Positions 1-10,318 of a stretch of 22,193 nucleotides of DNA are shown here, one piece after another. The first letter of the stretch is position 1. Each line of letters opens with the position of its first letter. The stretch covers positions 1 through 22,193 of the forward strand of contig JAAAKB020082366.1 of the NCBI GenBank assembly GCA_010014835.2. Reading direction: 5' to 3'. Made by a program: the position numbers and the translations under genes. Origin of the DNA: Apostichopus leukothele. Its lineage: Eukaryota; Echinodermata; Holothuroidea; Aspidochirotida; Stichopodidae. Under the pieces are notes generated by a model. The model ran no database searches, was not told the origin of the DNA, and was given only the letters and a program-made list of their open reading frames with translations.

Positions 1-46
1 GAGGGGTGGGGGGGGATTGGTGGGGGATGGAGGGAGCGGAGGGGGA
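1..46 (+). repeat. G-rich tract with G-quadruplex potential
   Basis: The left edge is almost pure purine, with at least five runs of three or more G separated by loops of one to six bases. This fits the usual G3+N1-7 pattern for a four-stranded fold. It is also simply low-complexity DNA, so a function is not implied. The element may extend beyond the window. Confidence 0.55.
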
Positions 47-2099
47 AAACTGCATATCTCATATTGGTAAGCTTGTCGATACACCCATGTTATTGTTCAC
101 AATATTGAAGTGAGACGTAATATAATATGTATTGCTATACTTTTCATCGCATATGCTCCCAAAATATATATTTTAATAATGAATTGCTGCCAAATTTCAT
201 TTGAATAAAGGAAGATAAGTTGTGGCCTAGGTGAGGATTCTAAGATGACCCCTCCCGATTTGTAGTGGGGGACGGGGGGTCATTTTCAAATACATGAAAA
301 TGGTAGCAAAGTTCAAAGGCTGAGTGCTGCAAACACTGTTACTATACAATAATACCAACTGAAAAGACCAGCTCGCCCTCGACAAAGCTCCCCTAGACAA
401 AGCTTTTCCACATTATTTATAACAACCTTGTTAGAACTACCAAAATATCCTGACAATTCCTTAAGATTTGCTGATTCCATGCAAATAATGAAAATGACAG
501 TACCCCATATGTGGGTGAAGAGAGTATATAACGAAAAGCAACTTAGCTTGGATGATGACATATTATTTATCTTGTTTTTTTAATTCATCACAAAGAATGC
601 TGAATACAAATTGTCTGTGCGTCATGTAAGATAACTTAATTTTCGTCGATCTGTCCATTTCTATATTAGCTTCCTCCGTTACCTCAACGGAATTTAGGGA
701 TCAACTTCCATGTTTGCCGCCCTCTAATTATGCCATTGTACAAAAATATAGCTTTTATAGCGAACTTAAGCTCCGATTTTACAGTACAGTACCGTATAGT
801 GTAAATGGCAGCTTTTCCATAATTTTGTGTTTTTTCCTGTTGTATATATTAAACGTTAATTGGACTTATCGAGGATCAGAATATACGCGATGAAATGATC
901 TTGCTACGAAATTAACATTCACATTAACCAATCAATCCAAATTAGACTTGAAATATGTAGCACGGAAATATGTGACTAGGTAAATGCTTTGTGCGGTACT
1001 TGCTTGAGGTGCGATCTTTTAAACCATTCAGTAAGTACAACTCATCAAAATAAATAGGGTATGAATCACTCTTGTAATAACTCCATGTTTAATACGGTAT
1101 GAGTTCACAATAAATCAAACGAGTTTCTGTTGTGCTTTTCTTTGACTAACTGACGGAGTTCATATTATTATCCCAAGAATTACGAAAAATTTTTAAAACA
1201 AAAATTGCCGTAGTAACGAGAACTTGAACAGTGCTTTGCTTGTGCAGCAATAGAAATGGGACCCCAAACGAAAGCCCATATTAACCTAAGCACGACAATG
1301 ATTTGGGCTTGAGTGAGCCATTCGGGATATTTTACAACTTCAGACGCCCGCATACGGCACGCAGTCAGGCATTCTCTGTGAGGACAGGGCCCATCTAATC
1401 TGGATGAATAAGAATTGGGGAGAATAGAGCTCGTTTGGTTAACTGACTGCACGTTTATTACCTCCATGCATCATTCAGGCTCCGCGGCATTTGAAATCAA
1501 TATTAGTTCCTGAACGTACCAATCTTTAGTGCACATGAGTATGCACTGGCTATATCCTCTATACCGTTACACACCGAGTTGTTCACTTTTCAGACCTGGA
1601 ATCAGAGTTCAACATTCGATTGATCTACGAAAAATAAGAGTAGGCCGGGGTAGGAATTTACTAGTCGAGAGTGAAGTAAGGTGAGGTTGGGGCATCTTTC
1701 CGTATTTCGCCTTGTACTTACCGAACTACTTTTCATCACCACAATTTTACTATTGTCTTGCTATTTTGAGTTTCCAATCGAAATTTAGACTTGTTCCTTA
1801 AAAGTTAAACTTCGTATTTTCAAATTCGACTAATTGCTATATAATGCGGAAATTTGGAAATGTTATATCCCTGAATTCGATTTTTCTACCTTCATTTATC
1901 CAAATTTTATTTGGAATCTTCATTGGAATTTACCTTATATAACAAAACTTTCCATATAAACTGTGGATACCCCGAGGTTTCATAAACAAAAATGACTTTT
2001 CATGTCAAGATATCGACTTATTGCCGAGGTTTTGAGAAAAAAGTAACTCAACATTCATGAAAAAATGATGTTTGCCCTTGATTTTCACAAATGTTTATA

Positions 2100-2215
2100 T
2101 TCTTTGTTTATTATTGCCTTTATGTCCTTCCTTAATTTTTCCATACGCATCTGTTTTATTTATGTATTTAAATTTAAAATTGTACTTGAATAAACTGAAC
2201 TGAACCGAAGAATGT
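2100..2215 (+). mobile_element. Possible LINE-type retrotransposon 3' tail remnant
   Basis: A T-rich stretch leads into AATAAA at 2189-2194, followed at once by short TGAAC-type tandem units (about 2195-2210). A polyadenylation signal that merges into a short tandem tail is typical of the 3' ends of some non-LTR retrotransposons. No reverse transcriptase frame is visible nearby, so this would be a badly truncated copy. It could also be chance or the 3' end of an unseen transcript. Confidence 0.25.
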
Positions 2216-3221
2216 ACGTAATGTCTGTTGCATAATCTTCCTTAGAAAGTAAAAGCCTATACATAAAATAAAAGTGGCACAGATTAAAAGTCAATAAGCA
2301 ACTCCGCATACCCTCCCCACCCGGCAAAATATTAAGACACTAATAAAAAAAAATCAAAGAAAAAGGAAGAAAAATAGAATTTTCAACCCCTCTCATCCAG
2401 TCTGTATCTGCAACGTCCATTTCGTTTTTTCGCTAACCTACTAATATAATAGGCGTGCCAGGATTAAAATATTGCGCAATAACCATTTTCGTAAAAAAGA
2501 GAAGTAGCCATTTTCAATTTCATGGAATATGCCAACACCTGTCGCTCTACCTCACGGCCCACCTTAGGAACCAAGAAACCAGACCTCTGTAATTACTTAA
2601 ATATTTCCTGTCTGCCCGGGTGAATTGATTACTTTAATTAGTAAATCTCCATCACCAAGGTTACATCGAGTTACTTTGCCGTAAGTAACTATCCTTGACC
2701 TACCCTAAAGTTGAAAAAAAAATTACCACCTCCAGTCCTAGGGCAAGTTGGAAATTGATGGTTAATGTATCACTGCCTAACGTTCACATCAAGACGTCTG
2801 GTATGTAGGCCTAACTTATGACTGACATAAAATTAAATGTAGATATCATGACGCTGTTCCATAAAAGTTTGAAACAACTGCAAAACTTTACTCATGTAAA
2901 GATATAGTGTAATATTCTACCAATAGGAATGTGAGCCTTCTTCTCTTGCAAATAATTGCACGTTAGTCGGAGTAAGCCTTAGTCTTGGGCCGAGATCTAA
3001 TTAGACAAAGTGGTTGTGAAGATCAATGTGTGAGTGTGACAAGTTCAGCCACACATTACTGAACTCTTTTTGTTTCTATAACTAATGACTCAAGCACAGA
3101 TTAAACTAAGGTATGTTTGAAAGAGCAAGTATGATGGGCCTAAGATCCAAGAAAATTGGTAAGATATTTCATTTTGTCTAATGATTTTGACTTACTGACA
3201 TATATAAAAGTTATGCCTTCT

Positions 3222-3293
3222 GTTTTGATCCCAGTAGGATCTTCAGAGACAACCTGGTCCAAGATGATCCTGCTAGGATCAAATTGTCAGTCC
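3222..3293. repeat. Inverted pair of hammerhead-like GATCC-hairpin motifs
   Basis: Two related hairpin motifs face each other. At 3222-3250 the minus strand reads CTGAAGATCC, a short loop, then GGATCAAAAC. At 3263-3293 the plus strand reads GATGATCCTGCTAGGATC followed by AAATTGTCAG. Both resemble the helix II plus GAAAC/GTC core of hammerhead ribozymes carried by Penelope-like elements, and both resemble the motif at 19638-19680. Each has substitutions at core positions (for example AAATT in place of GAAAC in the second), so catalytic activity is doubtful. I read it as a decayed repeat with two terminal motifs in opposite orientation. Confidence 0.4.
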
Positions 3294-3870
3294 TTTAAAC
3301 TTTGATATATTTACCTCCACAGGCTTTTTTTGCAGTAGGTAATCAGGTTGGGTCTATTTCTCTCAGTTTGTTTTTCTCTCCTTAACTTAAGGACATGCCA
3401 TCTTTCATTATCAAGCCCATAGGTGTGTTCAGTTTCAAGAAGTAAAATAATAAAGCAAAAGTCCAATTTGCTGTTTACATGTCGTGAGCATAATATAATT
3501 TAACTTTTCTTGGCGATGAAACTGCTGTATACAGTAACAATCATTACTCACTAGATTTTAAAGGGGTATTGCAGATATGGCAATTTAACTGGCCTCCAGA
3601 CAAAAATGGACTGTTATTTGTTTACATTCTGTTAGAGTTGGTAACTGCCAGGTAGATAATTTTTGGGTATCTAGTTGGAGTTGTGGGAGGTGGTAGAAGT
3701 AATTTTTTCATAACAACAATTAATATGTCAACTTGTCATGTATGATTATAGGTATATATCAAGCAATGTGTCAGGTTGATACATTACAAGCCAGTCCACC
3801 TTGGTTAATAACAGAATTCTTGCATCAAAAATGATTTTATTGTTTGGTCTCAGCTCAGGGTCAGATGTAA

Positions 3871-4156
3871 ATGGCTGAAACGAATTGGTGGGATGGAGAC
3901 AAGGACCTGGTTGCAGACATTTATTCCTCTCTCAAGAAAGAAGAAGGAAAGTTAGTTATTTACAAGGGTACTTCTCCTCACTTACACATACGGAGATATC
4001 TGGTGGATTGGCTGGCAGTACAAGCTGAGTGTTTCAACATGACATCACATACCATCCATTTAGCTGTATTCCTATTGGACAGAATCATGGATAGAGACAA
4101 CAGCTCCAATGAAGCTCATTTACATATAGTTGCTATGGCATGTCTATTAATTGCAA
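3871..4156 (+). CDS. CCNJ: Cyclin J coding exon 1 (residues 1-95 and first base of 96)
   Basis: This exon encodes the N-terminus and most of the first cyclin box helices, including the RRYLVDWLA and HLAVFLLDRIMDRD segments. It ends at GCAA before the strong donor GTAAGT (4157). Reading through that donor would extend the frame to a stop near 4275, adding residues with no cyclin similarity. A plausible acceptor (TTTGGTCTCAG) ends at 3853, so the exon probably begins at 3854 with 17 bases of 5' UTR, and the rest of the leader would lie upstream. Confidence 0.92.
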
Positions 4157-7100
4157 GTAAGTTTCACCTTGTTGGCTTTGTACTTGCAGAGAAGAAAAAA
4201 GAATGGAATTTGTTGTGTTTTCTTCATTTTCATCAAAATTCTTGTCATTGTGTAAGTTTTCTGCAGAACAGGTAGTTTTTAGGTTATAGGTCTAAGACAG
4301 GTTATAAATATTGACTCTACAATGGTGTCCACATAGTGAACCTCCTGTCAGCTTTCCAATGGCTCCCTGTGCCCAAATGATGAACTTTTATGAGTAATCA
4401 AACTTTCCAATTATGTTTCAAGTTAACCTACATGTAGACTGCCATTAAGTATTAATTTAAATATACATCATCAAGCTTGTCAACATTTATCTCAAAGTAA
4501 ATGATTGTCATTTGCCAGCTGTAGTTATTTGATATGTGGATATGGATTAGAATTGCCCCAAAAAGTGGAATACAGCATGTAATGAAGCTGGGATACAGAT
4601 TAAATGTATCATATGTCACACAATTGTTTTCTTGTTGTGCCAGCAATTTACGGTTATCCTTAAAACATTTGCATGGTAGCATTAAAAGTACTGTACATTT
4701 CAGTGCCAAACACATATGGAGGCAACCTAAAAAAATATTAATAATTTAAAAAACAACAATAAAACCAGAACAACCAATTTCAATCTGTAAAATGCAGATG
4801 TGTAAGATGCTGTAAGAAAGTCATGCATCTTAGTTACCTTGCAAGGTTTTATTCTTAATTTTAGGGAACAGAAGACTAGACTTGTATTAGTAGAACAGAT
4901 ACAAAAAATGTATTAGCTCTGTGAAATTTACAACTAGAAAGATTGGATTGAACATTCTAAACAAGCAGTTATAGTAATTTACACATTTGGAGTGATGAGG
5001 TGAATTCAATATGAATAAATAAGGAAAATTGAGTTATTGCTTAAATAACATTATGATGTTTTTCAAGCCCACTTATCCCTATGAAAAACTTGAATTTTCA
5101 TCTTCATATTAAAGTGAGTCCTTGTGTGACCATTCTGTGGATTTTAATACTTTGGTTCTAAAGATAAAAAGTTAGGTTCTGTAACAAAGTGGGATGTTTT
5201 CAACAAATCCTATATCCTTTTTTTATATCAACAGGAATCTTTTACTATCATATCAGTATCAATCGATAAAGACCACTCTGACTAGGTCACTGTGGCTAGC
5301 TTTTTTAGTCTAACAGTGGCCCTTTGTTATTATCTCTCTGATTTATGATCCAGACTTATCTAAATAGCTTTATCTCTAATATCTAAAAGGTGAAGTACTG
5401 TCCAAACAAGCCTAATATTGCAAGTTCAAAGGTGGTTGATATACACATGATGTGGATGATAGCAGTCATGAATAAGGAAGTACAATTTATTGCAGGGAAA
5501 AATCTAAACTAACAACAACAACAAGAAATAGTTGTCCTGGAAGCTTGCATTTTGCAGTTGTTGGACCAAACCTTGCTGTCGTTCCGGTTATTGTTCCCCA
5601 TGTTGGCACAATACTCTGGCCTATCTGTCAGCTTCTGTGTATTTGTTCACAGTTCATCTGTTCAATTTTCCAAAAATCAATGATCTATTATTCTAGAATT
5701 GTAAAGCTGTCTGCATTTCAATCTGCTTCCAAGGAAAATTCTGCTAGGGTGATCATTTTCAGGCACCCTCTTACAAGTTTTATGTGCAACATTATTACAA
5801 CATGATTAGCTAATCAAGCATCGACAATCCCATTACACCCCTTTCTCCAGGTCAGGCTCAACTTTGATGAACTGTTACCTTTTGCCCTGGTTCTTCCTTC
5901 ACTGCAAAGTTTAGGTGATTGAGTGGGACTGTATGATGATGAGGTAGAAATTTGTCCTTAAAAAGTGTGAAAAAACACAGCAACTTATCTCTCTCACAGT
6001 ATGAACCTCACAAATCTTCCTAAAATTGAGTAGAGCGTTTGATCCAATAAATCAAGATCATTTCTCGATCTGCTGGATTTACCTTTCCATGCCTAAGCCG
6101 GGTGATTTATTCCTACTTCCCAACAGAAATTGCTAAAGGATTTGAAGAGGCATTTTAACGAATTAGACTTTTATCTTCCATTTTTCCCCAGCTAAATTTG
6201 AAGACAAAGAGGACATGGTAATTAAACTGGGCAGGTTCGTTCGTCGGGTAATCAACGGCATCATTAGCCAGGAGGAATTCTTGATGTTAGAGCTGGAAGT
6301 GTTGGAGATGTTTCAATGGCGAGTTAGCGTCCCTACTGCGGTACATTTCATAGACTATTTTCTCAGTATAGCAGTACCCGACCTGGAGAAAAGCAAAGGC
6401 TCTGTCATCAACGGGAAATATAACGCCCCCGTATACATACGAAAGTACACCAAATATTTCTTAGATATTAGTTTACAGAGTGAGTTAAAAAAAATGCTTT
6501 TTCCTTCCGATCTGAGATTTATTTAACAACTTGTATTAATCGTGACTTCTTATAGGTTCATAAAATTTTGACTCGTTATCAGAGTTCTTTCTTTACAATT
6601 ACCTACTGAATCTTGAGTGTGCTTATGGCTTACAATGCACATTAAAAACTGTGTTGTCTAGATATTATTTTAAATTTTTTACTGTTCTAAATGGGATGAC
6701 CTGTTCTGTACAGTGTTATTATCTGATACACAGAGAACCACTCAGTGGTCAAAGTCTACAGCTCGATCTTTGCCCACTGTTGTGGAATGTGGAAGATTTC
6801 AACTATGATGATCCATGAAGTATAATGGCTGAAGGTTCACTATGTGTATGTTGTCCAGGGAATAATTGAGTGCTCAAAGTTTGTGTAGCAGTTTTGACAT
6901 TTCTGAATTTTGTCTCTTATAAAAAGTACTATGGTTCTGTGTACAAAACTGCTATACATCTTTGCATTTGTACAGCAATTTATCCATTTTGTATAGCATT
7001 TTGCGATGCGGTACCGGATAAATTATTTTCGTAATAGAAAGTAGAGTTAATATAAATTCATGCTTATATGTCTCTGCAATAGTTGTGCACTCCAAGTACT

Positions 7101-9948
7101 TGCCATGAGAAGTCTCAAAGCTGAATTGGATGGTTTGGTAGGAGGGGATGGGGAGGGCTTTTTGTTGTTCAGTTCAGTAATCCAATACGAATATACTCTC
7201 AACGGTTGTTACACAAGGACTGTTATCTCCTCTTTCAGAAATTCAGAATAGTGGCTGTGAAGTCTTGATCCTAGCATGCAGCCTTGTAACATTTATTCAT
7301 GGTTGCTCATGGGAGAGATTAGCTAGACCATGTGTTATAGTCTCCTTAATGTGAATCAATGGAAATGAACTATCTTTAAATTTAATCTTTTTTGTTATAA
7401 CAGAATGACTTCCTCCCACATCCCCTCTCGTCCCCCCTCGTCCCCCTATTTCAGCATTACTGCATAATCCTTATTTATCATTTTAACCTCTGTTTGGAAT
7501 GCTGTTTTTTGTTTACAGATCACTCCTTTTCCTTCATGAAACCGTCCCTTCTTGCAGCTTCTTGCATTGCCTCATCTAGGGTATGCCTTAACCTGACGCC
7601 AACCTGGACTAGAGTGTTACAAGAAACAACATCGTATTCATGGGAAGACATTTCTTCCTATATCGATGTTATGCTCAAGTAAAGTATACATACAGTACAT
7701 TCTGAAAAATGTATGGTTTTATCACGATGGTATAAGAGAGGAAGGAAGTGTGCTCTCTGTCATAAATTCACACCTTTGGAATCTTGTACCTCTTCTTATG
7801 TTATATTGGGGGCTAATGAACCTCGTCTCTTGGTAGTGTGATATGTTAGGGATCACTTGGCAGCTACAGGCTGGTAAGTGCAGCCTTGACATTCAGATCA
7901 GTTCATGGTATGATTAAGAATTTTGAGTGGTAATAATTAGTGCAAGTATAAAAAAGGAATTGTTCAATTTAATGGCTGGAGAATCACAGTTCAATGACAC
8001 TGTTTTTGTAGCAGGTCAGAGCTCATATTAGGCTTTCAGAGTTTGAAAAATCTAACTATTTCAAGAACAGGTATTTCTGACTATTTTGATATATCAGACC
8101 ATGTTAAATCAGCTCCTTGTGTGAACCCTAATAAATACTACTATTGACAGCAATGTGGCCAATAAATTTGTCAACATCAGTGGTCATCATGAATGAAATA
8201 TCCAGCCATTAATCGTCTGTTAATATGGTTTGCAGGTCTAGAAAATTTATAAATGCCAGTGCTTAAATGAATCTACCAGCTAGGATCAAATTCTCATTGG
8301 CATTGTCCTTATTTACAACACTCTGCAGCAACTGTACAAGCTTTCAGAGAACAACCCAATATTATGTACTGATAGATAAGCAGTAATATAGGTCTTGTGC
8401 TCGGTGCGGAAATCATGCCTATTCTCCTACTGAAACCAATTAACCAACTAACCATGTGTTTAAGTTCTTAATGTCTACTACCAGAAAATTGGCAGTGCCT
8501 TCTTTATACTGGCAAAATGGCAAAATCCATGGGCAGTTAGTCAGTAAATTGCTTGAATTTCAAGATCTGGTCTGTGACGGAGGGTTTCTAAACCTAATCA
8601 AAGATAATACTTTCATGTAATGAAATTTTGATAGTTGCTGCTTTAAGATTGCTCATCTCTAGAATTGTGCACAGTGTGTATCATATCTGGGTATAAATCT
8701 GGCATTTTATTGGAATTAGTGTGAACTGGAATAATTGAATCACAAAGGTAATGACTCTTTCATCCAATTAAACTTCAGCCCAATTCATTCCGTTACTTGC
8801 GCCATATCTCGTTTGGTAGTGTAATACCATTGGGAATATAATGTTTTATTATGACATACAGGAATGATGAAGTGGGAATACTGAGCTATCCAAAATGTAT
8901 ATTTGTGAATCCTATAAAAGGCACTGAAGGGTGAGAAAAGATTTTTCAGTTTCAGTAGCCTGAGAAATTATCCGAATTCTGTTTAATGTGAACGACCTTG
9001 TCTGAAGATGGATGAGATATTAACATTGTACGTGGCTACGTTGTCTGACTGTGCCTCTCATAACCATTATCCAAAATACAATGAAAACGATTTTAATAGC
9101 TATTCATGACTAATTAAAGTAACTAATTACAATTTTGAAAAGGGAAGCTTAATTAGACTGGTTAGAATCGCATAGAACATTGTTAGTGATGTATTATGGG
9201 TGACTTTGGGCAGAATTTTAGTCTTGATATGTTGTAATTCACAGAGAAGATAAAAAATTGAGTTGTAGTTTATGTGCCAATAGCTATTCTGGTTTTGAAG
9301 GTATTCACCTTTACAGTATGCTAAATCTCTGGAATGCTCCTATAAGACTATTTTGGATGATAAATATCAGCTCTTCAGTGCAGGCATAAGTGTTAATGTT
9401 ATAACATTGTTTTATAAATTCTAATAATTAATCCAACCCAAAATATGACTTCTGAAGTTCATATGAAGAACGGAGCACCTGTGGGTGACAGGCAATGTTA
9501 TTTATCCTCCACAATTTATTGGTAACTTGTAAAAATGTCATTGGAGGTCATGAAAGTCTCTTGTGTTACTATTGAGTTTTTTGTTGCACCTGAGGAATGA
9601 TTTAATGGGCTGTGTGTTAGGCTAAGTAGTCCAGTCACTTTTGTTGATGATCGATGTTTAAAAGGAACATTCTCACCAAATTATAAGTGGCACAGATATA
9701 CATCCCGTCAACACTGATCACTTTAAATGATCTGCAACATATTAAAATGAATTTGTGCCTAAAGTCATAATTTTAAAGTGAGGAGCTTAATTAGGGACTG
9801 AAATGTTTCCATTTCTTCTTCAAACATTTTCAGGGCTCATGAGGCCGATGAGATGGCACAACTGAAGGAGGCAGGTCAGGCTCATGGAATGGACACCCTC
9901 GGTCAGAGGGAAGACATCAAACCCTTTGTGGATGTCCGAAGATCTTGA
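3871..9948 (+). CDS. CCNJ: Cyclin J, complete four-exon coding region
   Basis: Joined exons 3871-4156, 6192-6479, 7519-7678 and 9834-9948 give 849 bases, or 282 residues plus TGA, with introns in phases 1, 1 and 2 and GT..AG borders throughout. The product matches the cyclin J family along its length: an N-terminal WWxGD segment, a first cyclin box with RRYLVDWLA (the helix 1 MRAIL-like position) at about residues 42-50, LIATKFEDKED around 93-103, and LELEVLEMFQW plus VPTAVHFIDYFL at about 128-153. A second cyclin fold follows, containing SLLAASCIASSR and TSYSW. K97 and E129 align with the CDK-contacting Lys and Glu of cyclin A (K266, E295), so CDK binding appears preserved. Cyclin J is known from Drosophila early embryos and germline and from vertebrates; its role here is inferred. 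The start is supported by an in-frame TAA immediately upstream (3868-3870). The C-terminal tail is short compared with the roughly 370-380 residues of vertebrate CCNJ. Confidence 0.93.
4157..6191 (+). other. CCNJ: Cyclin J intron 1 (phase 1)
   Basis: The intron starts GTAAGT and ends with a pyrimidine tract and CCCCAG at 6191. Splicing changes the codon at the junction from Ser (in the unspliced frame) to Thr, giving IATKFEDKED, which matches the cyclin signature around the CDK-contact lysine. Open frames inside it (such as 5545-5805 on the + strand and 4452-4749 on both strands) have no recognisable similarity. No clear repeat element was seen in it. Confidence 0.85.
6192..6479 (+). CDS. CCNJ: Cyclin J coding exon 2 (residues 96-191)
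   Basis: The exon completes the first cyclin box and enters the second. It contains KFEDKED, ISQEEFLMLELEVLEMFQW, VPTAVHFIDYFLS and the IRKYTKYFLDISLQ helix, all in the order seen in vertebrate cyclin J. The acceptor is TTTTTCCCCAG and the donor is GTGAGT at 6480. The exon is 288 bases and keeps phase 1 on both sides, so skipping it would not shift the frame but would remove most of the cyclin fold. Confidence 0.93.
6743..6779 (+). repeat. Imperfect inverted repeat (12-bp arms, one mismatch)
   Basis: CAGTGGTCAAAG (6743-6754) pairs with CTTTGCCCACTG (6768-6779) apart from one position, leaving a 13-base loop. It lies inside cyclin J intron 2 and would form a hairpin in the pre-mRNA. Chance is possible in a window of this length. 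Confidence 0.5.
6855..7030 (+). mobile_element. Dispersed short element, copy A (MITE-like)
   Basis: This is one of four diverged copies in the window of a roughly 180-bp element. In this orientation it starts CCAGGGAATAATTGAG, has TTTGTCTCTTATAA and ACTATGGTTCTGTGTAC in the middle, then AAAACTGCTATACA, and ends with GTATAGCATTTTGCGATGC followed by CCGGATAAATTATT. GTAGCAGTTTTG (6885-6896) and CAAAACTGCTATAC (6944-6957) are inverted to each other, so the copy can fold. There is no coding capacity. The ends look weakly inverted, which suggests a non-autonomous DNA element, but I could not find a target-site duplication. Confidence 0.6.
7411..7447 (+). repeat. C-rich pyrimidine tract
   Basis: Runs of three to six C separated by T, TCTCG or TCG occur within cyclin J intron 2, about 70 bases upstream of the exon 3 acceptor. 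The minus strand has G-quadruplex potential. It could influence splicing of exon 3, but that is speculation. Confidence 0.45.
7519..7678 (+). CDS. CCNJ: Cyclin J coding exon 3 (residues 192-244)
   Basis: It encodes most of the second cyclin fold: PSLLAASCIASSR, LTPTWTRVLQETTSYSWEDI and IDVML. These align directly with the vertebrate cyclin J segments PSLVAAACVASSR and LSPSWPTRLHRLTAYSWD. The donor is placed at AA|GTAAAG (7679). Failure to splice would end translation at the TAA formed by the donor itself (7680-7682), giving a protein of 245 residues that still has both cyclin folds. Confidence 0.92.
7679..9833 (+). other. CCNJ: Cyclin J intron 3 (phase 2)
   Basis: The intron begins GTAAAG and ends CATTTTCAG at 9833. 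I see no coding frame, no structured RNA and no clear repeat copy in it. Short homeodomain-like ATTA/TAAT cores are dense around 9105-9165, which is expected by chance in AT-rich DNA. Confidence 0.8.
9834..9948 (+). CDS. CCNJ: Cyclin J coding exon 4 and stop (residues 245-282)
   Basis: The exon opens with KAHEADEMAQLKEAGQ, equivalent to the IAHDNDVKEANKQRGQ region just after the cyclin folds of vertebrate cyclin J, which confirms the phase-2 junction. It then ends after about 22 more residues (IKPFVDVRRS, TGA at 9946-9948). The long Gln/Ser/Thr-rich tail of vertebrate CCNJ is absent from this exon. No strong GT donor was seen before the stop, so the short tail seems real for this transcript. 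Confidence 0.85.
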
Positions 9949-10312
9949 CGTCCGCTGGGATTTCTCACAGAGATGTTAATAACATTTTGAAGAGAAAGTG
10001 TTCTCTCCTGCTGCCATGGCAACTGTCAAATGCAACATTGAACCCATGATGTATGTTGAGGCATTCAACAGCAGCCAATGAGGACCAGCTGTTCCTCTGT
10101 CCTGGTGTGATGGAGTCTCGGATGGCAAGATTCATTCGAGGTTAAAAAAAAATCATGCACGTCAATTGCCTTTTCATATCATTTTATTTCTGAATAGGAT
10201 TAATTTGTGTCTTGATTCTACAAACCTATCCATATCACAACATGCTTGGTGGATTGTTGTAGTGAAATTAGTGGAAAAGAGCAAGAAACATAGCAACATA
10301 TCAACCAGGTGA

Positions 10313-10318
10313 AATAAA
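10313..10318 (+). promoter_or_regulatory. Candidate poly(A) signal for cyclin J (proximal)
   Basis: This is the first AATAAA after the stop, 365 bases downstream. The following sequence is T/G-containing (TTCAGTTTTGTATC), as expected for a cleavage region. It is one of several candidates. Confidence 0.35.

Larger units (their letters stand above)
47..3853. other. Upstream region of the cyclin J gene, no recognised coding exon
   Basis: No reading frame here resembles a known protein on either strand. The region presumably holds the promoter and any non-coding 5' exon of the downstream cyclin J gene, but I cannot place them. CpG dinucleotides seem somewhat more frequent around 1340-1490 than in surrounding DNA, and a TATAAAA string occurs at about 3203-3209; neither is decisive. 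A G-rich/C-rich stretch at 246-282 contains a short inverted repeat (TGACCCC against GGGGTCA). Repeat-derived pieces at 2100-2215 and 3222-3293 are listed separately. Confidence 0.5.
6480..7518 (+). other. CCNJ: Cyclin J intron 2 (phase 1)
   Basis: The intron begins GTGAGT and ends TGTTTACAG at 7518. It contains an imperfect hairpin at 6743-6779, one copy of the dispersed 180-bp element (6855-7030) and a C-rich tract at about 7411-7447. The small open frame at 7060-7251 has no recognisable similarity and is not retained. Confidence 0.85.

Noticed and set aside
1180-1467. 95-codon open frame on the minus strand with a hydrophobic stretch (AQIIVVLRLIWAFVWG)
   Set aside because: No family recognised, no supporting neighbouring exon, and the length is unremarkable for chance. 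The hydrophobic segment alone is not evidence of a gene.
5545-5805. 86-codon frame on the + strand in cyclin J intron 1
   Set aside because: It lies inside a well-supported intron, has no recognised similarity and shows no ordered motif.
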